Shown here: positions 8,977-16,121 of the stretch, piece by piece
Numbering within the stretch: the first letter of the stretch is position 1
Layout of the letters: every line of letters starts with the position of its first letter
NCBI GenBank assembly: GCA_964610575.1
Contig: CAZSYX010000009.1
Location: 8,504-72,503 of the forward strand
From: JADJWR01 sp964610575
Lineage (GTDB): Bacteria > Pseudomonadota > Gammaproteobacteria > Burkholderiales > Burkholderiaceae_F
Direction: 5' to 3'
Length of the DNA: 64,000 bases
The notes under the pieces: model-generated
Told to the model about the DNA's origin: nothing
Database searches by the model: none
The model's input: the letters and a program-made list of their open reading frames with translations, nothing else
Made by a program: the position numbers and the translations under genes

Positions 8977-9366
8977 GTGAACGACCGGCAGCAAGCCTTT
9001 GCGAAGGAGATGCGCAGCGACGCCACTGACGCCGAACGCGTGCTGTGGCGGAATCTGCGCGCGCATCGATTAGCAGCCAGCAAGTTCAGGCGCCAGCAGC
9101 CGATCGGCCCATACATCGTCGATTTCGTTTGTCTTTATGCAGGGCTGATCATCGAAGTTGATGGCGGGCAGCACCTGCAGAGCGTTCGCGATGCAGAGCG
9201 CGATGCCTCGCTGCGGCGGCAGGGGTTCACCGTGCTGCGCTTCTGGAACAACGACGTCCTGCAGCGAACCGAGTCCGTCCTCGAAGAGATACTCCGACAC
9301 CTCCCCCTCTCCCCCGGCCCCTCCCCCGCAAGGGGAGAGGGGAGTTCTGTAGAGCTCCGCCCATGA
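8977..9366 (+). CDS. DUF559 protein (Vsr/restriction-endonuclease-like fold)
   Basis: This is a 129-residue protein of the DUF559 family, which shares the Vsr mismatch-endonuclease fold. The match is strong: DATDAERVLWRNLRAHRLAASKF, then FRRQQPIGPYIVDFVCLYAGLIIEVDGGQH and FTVLRFWNNDVL, containing the D-x(n)-E-V-D nuclease-like core. It starts with GTG. The last about 20 residues (LPLSPGPSPARGEG) are encoded by the flanking palindromic repeat. Its stop overlaps the aapP start by four bases (ATGA), although it has no obvious tie to amino-acid import. Nuclease activity is inferred, not shown; the gene looks like a repeat-associated insertion into the operon. Confidence 0.85.
   Translation: MNDRQQAFAKEMRSDATDAERVLWRNLRAHRLAASKFRRQQPIGPYIVDFVCLYAGLIIEVDGGQHLQSVRDAERDASLRRQGFTVLRFWNNDVLQRTESVLEEILRHLPLSPGPSPARGEGSSVELRP
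9300..9344. repeat. GC-rich palindromic repeat at the 3' end of the DUF559 gene
   Basis: This is a near copy of the repeat at 8826-8868: the same CTCCCCCGGCCCCTCCCCC core, followed by GCAAG and a G-rich complement. It lies inside the DUF559 coding sequence and supplies its C-terminal residues. Together with the upstream copies it brackets the gene. Confidence 0.8.
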
Positions 9367-10118
9367 ACGCTCACGCCAGCCACCACATCATCGACTTCGA
9401 CAAGGTCAACAAGTGGTACGGGAACAACTTCCACGTGCTGCGCGACATCAACCTGCAGGTGAAGAAGGGCGAGCGAATCGTCATCTGCGGGCCGTCGGGC
9501 TCGGGCAAGTCGACGCTGATCCGCTGCATCAACCGGCTCGAGGAGCACCAGGAGGGCCATATCGTCGTCGACGGCACCGAGCTGACCGACGACGTGCGCG
9601 CGATCGAGAAGGTCCGCAAGGAAGTCGGCATGGTGTTCCAGCAGTTCAACCTGTTTCCGCACCTGACGGTGCTGGAGAACCTGACGTTGTCGCCGATGTG
9701 GGTCGGCAAGCTGCCGAAGAAGGAGGCCGAGGAACGTGCGATGACGCAACTGAAGCGCGTGCGCATCGCCGAGCAGGCCGCCAAGTACCCGCTGCAGCTT
9801 TCGGGCGGCCAGCAGCAGCGGGTGGCGATCGCGCGCGCGCTGTGCCTGACGCCGAAGATCATGCTGTTCGACGAGCCCACGTCCGCGCTCGACCCGGAGA
9901 TGATCAAGGAAGTTCTCGACGTGATGATCGAACTGGCCAAGGGCGGCATCACCATGCTGTGCGTGACGCACGAGATGGGTTTTGCCAAGGCGGTGGCCGA
10001 TCGCGTGATCTTCATGGACCAGGGCCAGATCGTCGAGGAGAACAGCCCGCACGAGTTCTTCAACAGCCCGAAGAGCGACCGCACCAAGGACTTCCTGTCG
10101 AAGATCCTCGGTCACTGA
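9363..10118 (+). CDS. aapP: Aap amino-acid ABC importer ATPase
   Basis: This 251-residue ATPase drives the Aap importer. It has Walker A GPSGSGKST near residue 40, the signature LSGGQQQRVAIARAL, Walker B MLFDEPTSALDPEM and the switch histidine in CVTHEMGFAK. The early N-K-W-Y-G-N-N-F motif and overall length are those of the HisP/GlnQ/AapP group. It would form a dimer on the cytoplasmic face of AapQM. Its start codon overlaps the DUF559 stop, so its translation may now depend on readthrough of that inserted gene. Confidence 0.94.
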   Translation: MNAHASHHIIDFDKVNKWYGNNFHVLRDINLQVKKGERIVICGPSGSGKSTLIRCINRLEEHQEGHIVVDGTELTDDVRAIEKVRKEVGMVFQQFNLFPHLTVLENLTLSPMWVGKLPKKEAEERAMTQLKRVRIAEQAAKYPLQLSGGQQQRVAIARALCLTPKIMLFDEPTSALDPEMIKEVLDVMIELAKGGITMLCVTHEMGFAKAVADRVIFMDQGQIVEENSPHEFFNSPKSDRTKDFLSKILGH

Positions 10119-10128
10119 GCGCGTCGCG

Positions 10129-11346
10129 TCAGCGCGGCGGCGCGAAGCGGCGCCCGGCGAGCGCGATCCACGCCGCCAGCCCGACGCTCATCAGGCCCGT
10201 CGAGGCGATCGCCAGCGCCAGCGCCGAGTGCATCACCAGCGGCGAGAGCAGGCCGGCGACGATGCCGTTGGCGACGCTGCCGATGACCGCCTGCAGCGAG
10301 GAGGCGAGCCCGCGCCGCTCCGGCACCACGTCGAGCAGCATCAGCGTGACTACCGGCGTGAGCAGCGCCCAGCCGAGCGAATACACCGCGATCGGCCACA
10401 TCGACCAGGCCGCGTGCGCTTCGAAGAGCGCGTTGGCGGCGATGTTCACGAGCGAGATCGTCGCCATGATTGCGTAGCCCCAGCGCACCTGGCGGCGCGG
10501 CTCGATGCGGCCGGCCAGCCGGCCGCTGACCCACGCGCCGGCCATGATGCCGGCGATGTTGATCACGAAGAACCAGAAGAACTGTGTCGGCGCCAGGTGC
10601 AGCAGTTCGCCGAGGAATGCCGGCGTCGACAGCACGTACAGGAACATGCCGTTGAACGGAACGCCGCTGGCCAGCGCCAGCAGAATGAAGCGCGGATTGC
10701 CGAGCAGGCTTGCGTAGCCGCGCATCAGGTTGCGCAGGTTGAACGGCTGCCGGCCGGAGGCATGCAGCGTCTCGGGCAGCAGTCGGAAGTTGGCAAGCCA
10801 CAGCAGCGCAGCGAGGGCGGCCAGGAACCAGAAGATCGACTGCCAGCCCACGTGCGCGAACAGCACGCCGCCGATCAACGGCGCGATCGCCGGCGCGACG
10901 CCGAAGAAAAGCGTCACCTGCGACATCACGCGCTGCGCGTCGGCCGGCGGGAACATGTCGCGGATCACCGCGCGCGAGACGACGGTGCCGGCCCCGGTGG
11001 CCAGACCCTGCAGCGCGCGGAATCCGATCAGTTGTGCCGGCGAGGCCGCCAGCGCGCAGCCGATCGACGCGAGCGTGAACACCGCTACGCCGCCGAGGAT
11101 CACCGGCCGGCGGCCGAAGCTGTCGGCGAGCGCCCCGTGAAACAGGTTCATGAAGCCGAAGCCGAACAGGTACGCCGAAAGCGTCTGCTGCATCTGCAGC
11201 GGACTGGCCGAAAGCGTCTTCGCAATGCCGGAGAACGCCGGCAGGTAAGTGTCGATCGAGAACGGCCCGAGCATGCTCAGGCAGGCGAGCAGCATCGCCA
11301 GCGCCCAGCGCGGCGCGGTCCACAGTTGGGCGGCGTTCGGGTTCAA
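10129..11346 (-). CDS. Bcr/CflA-family multidrug efflux transporter (MFS)
   Basis: This 12-helix major facilitator exporter of about 405 residues belongs to the Bcr/CflA drug-resistance branch. The first helix carries the family hallmark LGPFSIDTYLPAF. Between helices 2 and 3 is the MFS loop GALADSFGRRPVILGG, and helix 5 has GVAPAIAPLIGG. Substrates of relatives include bicyclomycin, sulfonamides and chloramphenicol; the substrate here is unknown. The start is uncertain: the TTG at 11346 keeps the whole of helix 1, whereas the first ATG at 11295 would cut into it. The frame is open further upstream but overlaps the cysK promoter region. It converges with aapP. Confidence 0.87.
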   Translation of the reverse strand: MNPNAAQLWTAPRWALAMLLACLSMLGPFSIDTYLPAFSGIAKTLSASPLQMQQTLSAYLFGFGFMNLFHGALADSFGRRPVILGGVAVFTLASIGCALAASPAQLIGFRALQGLATGAGTVVSRAVIRDMFPPADAQRVMSQVTLFFGVAPAIAPLIGGVLFAHVGWQSIFWFLAALAALLWLANFRLLPETLHASGRQPFNLRNLMRGYASLLGNPRFILLALASGVPFNGMFLYVLSTPAFLGELLHLAPTQFFWFFVINIAGIMAGAWVSGRLAGRIEPRRQVRWGYAIMATISLVNIAANALFEAHAAWSMWPIAVYSLGWALLTPVVTLMLLDVVPERRGLASSLQAVIGSVANGIVAGLLSPLVMHSALALAIASTGLMSVGLAAWIALAGRRFAPPR

Positions 11347-11463
11347 GTTGGCGAGCCGAAGGTTGCCGGCCGAGGGTAACCGAATAAGCAAATAGCGCCG
11401 CGGGCTGCCGCACCGCCTGCCGTTGTGGGATTCTCTGCAATCGAGCCGTACGGGGAGTCCGCG

Positions 11464-12387
11464 ATGAAGGCCGCCAGCATCCTGCACACCATCGGCAACA
11501 CGCCGCACATCCGCATCAATCGCCTGTTCGGCGGCGGCTGCGAGGTGTGGGTCAAGTCGGAGCGGGCCAATCCCGGCGGCTCGATCAAGGACCGCATCGC
11601 GCTCGCCATGGTCGAGGACGCCGAGGCGCGCGGGGTGCTGAAGCCCGGCGGCACGATCATCGAGCCGACCTCCGGTAACACCGGCATCGGCCTGGCGATG
11701 GTGGCCGCGGTGAAGGGCTACAAGCTGATTCTGGTGATGCCGGAGAGCATGAGCATCGAGCGGCGCCGGCTGATGCTCGCCTACGGCGCCAGCTTCGACC
11801 TCACGCCGCGCGAGCAGGGCATGAAAGGCGCCATCGCCCGCGCCGAGCAGCTGCTCGCCGAGACGCCCGGCGCGTGGATGCCGCAGCAGTTCGACAACCC
11901 GGCCAACATCGCCGTGCACGCGCGCACCACCGCGCAGGAGATCCTCGCCGACTTTGCCGATGGCGTCGATGCGCTGATCACCGGTGTGGGCACCGGCGGC
12001 CACATCACCGGCTGCGCGCAGGTGCTCAAGAAGGCCTGGCCGAAGCTGAAGGTCTTCGCGGTGGAGCCGTCCGCCTCGCCGGTGATCTCCGGCGGCGCCG
12101 CGGCGCCGCACCCGATCCAGGGCATCGGCGCCGGCTTCGTACCCACCAACCTGCACACCACGCTCCTCGACGGCGTGATCAGGGTCGAGGCCGAGGACGC
12201 GCGCGAGATGGCGCGCCGCGCCGCGCGCGAGGAGGGCATGCTCATCGGCATCAGCTCCGGCGCGACGCTGGCGGCGATCGCGCAGAAGCTGCCGGAACTG
12301 CCCACCGGCAGCCGCGTGATCGGCTTCAACTACGACACCGGCGAACGCTACCTGTCGACCGAGGGCTTCCTGCCGACCGTGGGCTGA
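11464..12387 (+). CDS. cysK: Cysteine synthase (O-acetylserine sulfhydrylase)
   Basis: This 307-residue PLP enzyme makes L-cysteine from O-acetylserine and sulfide in the cytoplasm. The PLP lysine is K42 in GGSIKDR, the same position as in the E. coli enzyme. The substrate loop EPTSGNTG, the phosphate loop GVGTGGHITG and the C-terminal GISSGA follow in order. The ATG at 11464 has a GGGGAG site 7-12 bases upstream. The end YLSTEGFLPTVG lacks the exact CysE-binding -Ile tail, so complex formation with serine acetyltransferase is uncertain. The gene stands alone, divergent from the drug exporter. Confidence 0.93.
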   Translation: MKAASILHTIGNTPHIRINRLFGGGCEVWVKSERANPGGSIKDRIALAMVEDAEARGVLKPGGTIIEPTSGNTGIGLAMVAAVKGYKLILVMPESMSIERRRLMLAYGASFDLTPREQGMKGAIARAEQLLAETPGAWMPQQFDNPANIAVHARTTAQEILADFADGVDALITGVGTGGHITGCAQVLKKAWPKLKVFAVEPSASPVISGGAAAPHPIQGIGAGFVPTNLHTTLLDGVIRVEAEDAREMARRAAREEGMLIGISSGATLAAIAQKLPELPTGSRVIGFNYDTGERYLSTEGFLPTVG

Positions 12388-12489
12388 CCCGCCGGCCCGC
12401 GCGGTGCCGTGGCAGCGACATGCCGGCTGCCACGCTCACCGCGTGTCGGTACGTATCATCCGCGGCTTTCGCCTGTCCGCCTTGCTTCC

Positions 12490-14565
12490 ATGGCTGTCGC
12501 CGCTTCGCCCAACGTCGCCGTTTCGCCCGCCGCTGTCGCGCCTTATGCGGCGACGATCTTCCTGTCGGCGTTCCTGCTGTTCCTCGTGCAGCCGATCATC
12601 GCCAAGCAGATCCTGCCGTGGTTCGGCGGCGCCTCCAGCGTGTGGACCACCTGCCTGGTGTTCTTCCAGAGCGCGCTGCTCGCCGGTTATGCCTACGCCG
12701 ACGCCACCACCCGGTTAGGCAGCCGGCGGCAGACGCTGCTTCACATTGCGCTGCTGCTGATCTCGCTGGCCACGCTGCCGATCCTTGCCGCCGACAGCTG
12801 GAAGCCGCAGGGCGACGAGGCGCCGATCGCGCGCATCCTGCTGCTGCTCGCGGTGACCATCGGCCTGCCGTACTTCCTGCTGTCGACCACCACGCCGCTG
12901 CTGCAGTCGTGGTACTGGCGGCGCTTCCGCACGGTGGTGCCGTACCGGTTGTTCGCGCTGTCGAACTTCGCCTCGCTGCTCGCGCTGCTCGGCTTCCCGG
13001 TGCTCGCCGAGCCGTGGTTCGACCTCACCCAACTCGGTTACGCGTGGTCGATCCTGTACGCCGCGTTCGTCGCCCTGTGCGTGCACACGGCCTGGCGCTC
13101 GCTGCGGGCTTCGCCCGAGAGCGAGGTCAAGGCGGTGGCCGCGGCCACCGTCCATGCAACGAAGGTCGCGCCGCCCAGCGCCGCCAAGCAGTCGCTGTGG
13201 CTGGTGCTCTCCGCGATGGGCTCGGTGATGCTGCTGGCGGTGACCAACCACGTGACACAGAACATCGCCAGCGTGCCGTTCCTCTGGGTGGTGCCGCTGT
13301 CGCTGTACCTGCTGACCTTCATCCTCTGCTTCGACCACCCGCGCTGGTACGTGCGGCCGCTCTTCTTCGGCGCGGCGCTGCTGCTGGTGCCGGCGATGGC
13401 CTGGCAGATCGCATCGCTCGAGCTGCGCAGCGCCGTGCCGCTGTACTTCGCCGGGCTGTTCGTCGCCTGCATGGTCTGCCACGGCGAGCTGGCGCGTGCC
13501 AAGCCCGCGCCCGAGCACCTGACGCGCTTCTACCTGATGCTGTCGATGGGCGGCGCGGCCGGTGCGGTGCTGGTGGCGCTGGTCGCGCCGAACGTGCTCT
13601 CCGGCTACTTCGAGCTGAACATCGTGCTGGTGCTGCTGGCGTTGCTGCTTGCGACGCAGTTGGCTGGAGTCGCACGCTGGGTTGCGTTGCTGGCCGCGCT
13701 CGTGACCGGCTGGTTCGCGGTCAACGCAGCGATCGAATACGGCGCCGGCAAGCGGGTGATGGAGCGCGACTTCTACGGCGTGGTGCGCACGCACGATCGC
13801 GAGGTCAACGGCGTGAACTACCGCGCCATGCTGCACGGCGCGATCATGCACGGCGGCCAGCTGCTCGATCCGCAATACCGCGGCCAGGCGGCCGACTACT
13901 TCGGCCCCACCTCGGGCTACGGGCGGCTGTTCGCGGCGCTCGCCGACGTCCGGCCTGGCCCGCGACGGATTGGCGTCATTGGCCTGGGTGCCGGTGTGGT
14001 CGCCGCCTACGGACGGGCCGGCGACACGATGATCTTCTACGAGATCAGCCCGAAGGTGATCGAGATCGAGCGGCGCGAGTTCACCTTCCTGCGCGACTCG
14101 CCGGCAAGGAACGAGGTGATCCTCGGCGACGGCCGCCTGAGCCTGGAGAAGGAACTGAAGAGCCGTGGGTCGCGCGGCTACGACGTGCTCGGCATCGACG
14201 CATTCTCGGGCGACTCGGTGCCGATGCACCTGGTCACGCGCGAGGCGATGGCGCTGTATGTGCGCCATCTTGCGCCCGACGGAGTGATCGTCTTTCAGGC
14301 CACCAATCGCTACGTCGAGCTGGCGCCGGTGATCAAGCGCCTGGCCGCCGAGCAGGGCATGGAAGCGGTGCTGATCTCCGACTGGCCGGACAGCCAGGAG
14401 GGCGTCGGCTACTGGATGTCAGCCACCGACCAGGTGCTGGTCACGCGCAACAGCAAGCTGCTGCAGCATCCGCGCATCCTCGAGGCGTCGGAGCGGATCG
14501 AAGAGCGATTCGACCTGCCGACGTTCACCGATGCGCGGCACAATCTGTTCCGGATCCTGAAGTAG
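12490..14565 (+). CDS. Membrane-anchored spermidine synthase-like protein (MFS-like helices plus Rossmann domain)
   Basis: This protein of about 691 residues has a long N-terminal membrane part (around ten helices, beginning FLSAFLLFLVQPIIAKQILPWFGG) and a C-terminal SpeE-like methyltransferase-fold domain with VIGLGAGVVAAYG, EISPKVIEIERREFTFL and GDGRLSLEK. The aspartates that grip the polyamine in true spermidine synthases are not evident (DAFSGDSVP stands where DxTDP-like residues sit), so polyamine synthesis is doubtful; function of this fused family is unknown. The ATG at 12490 was chosen as the nearest to the first helix. A truncated copy of its 3' end lies at 15374-15561 on the far side of the VapBC module. 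Confidence 0.82.
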   Translation: MAVAASPNVAVSPAAVAPYAATIFLSAFLLFLVQPIIAKQILPWFGGASSVWTTCLVFFQSALLAGYAYADATTRLGSRRQTLLHIALLLISLATLPILAADSWKPQGDEAPIARILLLLAVTIGLPYFLLSTTTPLLQSWYWRRFRTVVPYRLFALSNFASLLALLGFPVLAEPWFDLTQLGYAWSILYAAFVALCVHTAWRSLRASPESEVKAVAAATVHATKVAPPSAAKQSLWLVLSAMGSVMLLAVTNHVTQNIASVPFLWVVPLSLYLLTFILCFDHPRWYVRPLFFGAALLLVPAMAWQIASLELRSAVPLYFAGLFVACMVCHGELARAKPAPEHLTRFYLMLSMGGAAGAVLVALVAPNVLSGYFELNIVLVLLALLLATQLAGVARWVALLAALVTGWFAVNAAIEYGAGKRVMERDFYGVVRTHDREVNGVNYRAMLHGAIMHGGQLLDPQYRGQAADYFGPTSGYGRLFAALADVRPGPRRIGVIGLGAGVVAAYGRAGDTMIFYEISPKVIEIERREFTFLRDSPARNEVILGDGRLSLEKELKSRGSRGYDVLGIDAFSGDSVPMHLVTREAMALYVRHLAPDGVIVFQATNRYVELAPVIKRLAAEQGMEAVLISDWPDSQEGVGYWMSATDQVLVTRNSKLLQHPRILEASERIEERFDLPTFTDARHNLFRILK

Positions 14566-14613
14566 TGTCTGCGGCAGACCCGACACGGTCGCGGCCCACC
14601 TGCCGGCCATTGA

Positions 14614-14632
14614 ATATATACTACGTATATAT
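14614..14632. promoter_or_regulatory. Palindromic operator at the vapB promoter
   Basis: An 8-bp perfect inverted repeat, ATATATAC and GTATATAT with a 3-base spacer, stands out as the only A+T-rich stretch in the neighbourhood. It lies 21 bases before the vapB start codon and overlaps plausible TATATA -10 sequences. VapB antitoxins bind such palindromes to repress their own operon, so this is the likely VapBC operator; binding is inferred. Confidence 0.75.
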
Positions 14633-14652
14633 GAACTGACCGGAGGGGAGCG

Positions 14653-14898
14653 ATGAAGGAACGTACCGCCAAGCTCTTCCGCAACGGCAGCAGCCAGGCG
14701 GTTCGCCTGCCGGCGGAGTTCCGGTTCGCCGGAGACGAGGTTCGAATCCGCCGGGACCCGGGGACGGGTGAAGTGGTGCTGTCGCCGGTTACGGCGAGCT
14801 GGGACGAGTTTTTCGCGCAGCGTGAGCGCACGCCGCAGCGTCGCGGCTTTCTGGCGCGCCGTCGCGACCGGGCGCCGCAGGAGCGGGAACTGTTCTGA
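14653..14898 (+). CDS. vapB: VapB-type antitoxin (AbrB-like fold)
   Basis: This 81-residue antitoxin starts with KERTAKLFRNGSSQAVRLPAEFRF, the swapped-hairpin AbrB/MazE-like DNA-binding signature of VapB proteins. The C-terminal half, rich in Arg and with WDEFFAQRE, would wrap around the toxin. It is preceded by a GGAGGGG site and the palindrome at 14614-14632. Its stop overlaps the toxin start by one base (TGATG), the usual coupled antitoxin-first order. It should neutralise the adjacent VapC and repress the operon with it. Confidence 0.93.
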   Translation: MKERTAKLFRNGSSQAVRLPAEFRFAGDEVRIRRDPGTGEVVLSPVTASWDEFFAQRERTPQRRGFLARRRDRAPQERELF

Positions 14899-15308
14899 TG
14901 CCGCGCTTCATGCTCGACACCGACATCTGCAGCTACGTGATCCGTGGCACGTCGGTGGAACTGGACCAGCGGCTCCGCGAGCAGGAACCGGGCGCGCTGT
15001 GCATGTCGGTGGTGACACGGGCGGAACTCCTGTACGGCGTCCGGCGTAAGCCGGGATCGGCGCGGCTGGAGCGGCTGGTGTCGGCGTTCCTCGAGCGGGT
15101 GGCGAGCCTGCCGTGGGACGACGAGTGCGCGGTGCACTACGCCGAGATCCGCGCCGGCCTGGAAAAGCGCGGCCAGTTGATCGGCAACCTGGACCTGATG
15201 ATTGCCGCGCATGCGCGCGCGGTCGGGCTGGTGCTGGTGTCCAACAACGAGCGCCACTTCGGCCATGTGCCCCGGTTGACGCTGCAGAACTGGACACGCG
15301 CAGGGTGA
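14898..15308 (+). CDS. vapC: VapC toxin (PIN-domain ribonuclease)
   Basis: This 136-residue PIN-domain protein is expected to cleave RNA; VapC homologues cut initiator tRNA or rRNA. The acidic metal-binding residues are all present: D7 in MLDTD, E43 in VTRAELLYG and D99 in GNLDLMIAAHA, followed by the SNNERHF end motif. The start codon overlaps the vapB stop by one base. The module is bracketed by two copies of the 3' end of the spermidine synthase-like gene, which suggests that it was gained by insertion or by rearrangement of a tandem gene pair. Confidence 0.94.
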   Translation: MPRFMLDTDICSYVIRGTSVELDQRLREQEPGALCMSVVTRAELLYGVRRKPGSARLERLVSAFLERVASLPWDDECAVHYAEIRAGLEKRGQLIGNLDLMIAAHARAVGLVLVSNNERHFGHVPRLTLQNWTRAG

Positions 15309-15373
15309 GCCGGCCTCCCGGCGATTGTGGCAAGGGCCGCCCGACCAAGGATGGGAGAGGGGCGATCCCGGCC

Positions 15374-15561
15374 CGCGCGGCTACGACGTGCTCGGCATTG
15401 CCGCTGTTTCGAGCGACTCGGTGCCGATGCACCGGGTCACCCGCGGTTCGAAGCTGCTGCAGCATCCGCGAATCCTCGAGGCGCCGGAACGGATGTCCGA
15501 GCGGTTCGACCTGCCGACGTTCACCGATGCGCGGCACACCCTGTTCCGGGTACTGAAGTAA
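15374..15561 (+). pseudogene. Remnant copy of the 3' end of the spermidine synthase-like gene
   Basis: The bases correspond to 14171-14241 joined directly to 14449-14565 of the intact gene, with roughly 25 mismatches by eye. The 207 bases missing in between are flanked in the intact gene by a 12-base direct repeat, CTGGTCACGCGC, at 14230-14241 and 14437-14448, so the loss fits recombination between these repeats. It keeps the frame (RGYDVLGI, then SKLLQHPRILEAPER, ending DARHTLFRVLK) and stops with TAA. Without the membrane part and nucleotide-binding core it cannot be functional. There is no start codon with a convincing ribosome site. Confidence 0.88.
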
Positions 15562-15601
15562 GGTCGTCGGGAAGTATCGAGACCTGAACGGCGTTCAGTT
15601 G

Positions 15602-16007
15602 ATGCGAATCCGATCGACGCGCTTGCTGCTGACCGTGCTTGCGCTCGCGTTGAGCCCGGCTCGCGGCCAGACTGCCGAGCCGCCGTCCACGACCCACCCG
15701 CCAAATCGTCAAATGACTCGCGACCTTCAGTCGATGACCGACACTGCGCTCGACGAGGCAGCGCGCCATGCGAAGCTCGACCGCGCGAGGCTGAAGGTGA
15801 TCAGTGCCGAGTACGTGACTTGGTCCGACGGCTCGTTGGGCTGCCCGCAACCGGGCCTGGCGTACACGCAGGCGCTCGTTCCCGGTTATCGCATTCGCGT
15901 GCAGGCGGGTGTCGAGGTCCTCGACTTCCACGCCAGCCGGCGGGGGGCAACTCGTGCTGTGTCCGTCGGGCCGTTCGGCGGAGCCCGTCGCCGGCAACGA
16001 CAAGTAG
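15602..16007 (+). pseudogene. Small secreted protein gene with an apparent frameshift in a G-run
   Basis: The gene starts at an ATG with a signal peptide (STRLLLTVLALALSPARG) and carries the motif WSDGSLGCPQPGLAYTQALVPGYRI, known from many bacterial secreted proteins of unknown function, which end with a short strand and a Cys (LxLCPxG). In the starting frame the protein derails after LDFHASRRG into an Arg-rich tail. Shifting by one base in the run of six Gs near 15947-15952 restores the expected ending QLVLCPSGRSAEPVAGNDK and a stop at 16005-16007. Either the gene is inactivated or the read has an extra G. No function is known. Confidence 0.72.
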
Positions 16008-16054
16008 CCCCCGGCCGCGCCCGTCGCAGCGTTATTCGCTGGCCGGAACCGACA

Positions 16055-16090
16055 AAGAAAAATGCCCCGGAGAGTGCTCCCCGGGGCGTT
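16055..16090. terminator. Bidirectional rho-independent terminator
   Basis: A GCCCCGG/CCGGGGC stem (16063-16069 with 16080-16086) is flanked by an A-run on the left and TTT on the right, so it can end transcription from both sides. It lies between the convergent secreted-protein gene and the subtilase gene. Confidence 0.85.
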
Positions 16091-16121
16091 TCGAGAAAGA
16101 CCGCGATTTCGGTCGCGTCGT

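Noticed and set aside
15325..15561. A 78-codon open frame as a small functional gene
   Set aside because: Most of it is a decayed copy of the end of the upstream spermidine synthase-like gene without its core; the first residues are non-homologous.
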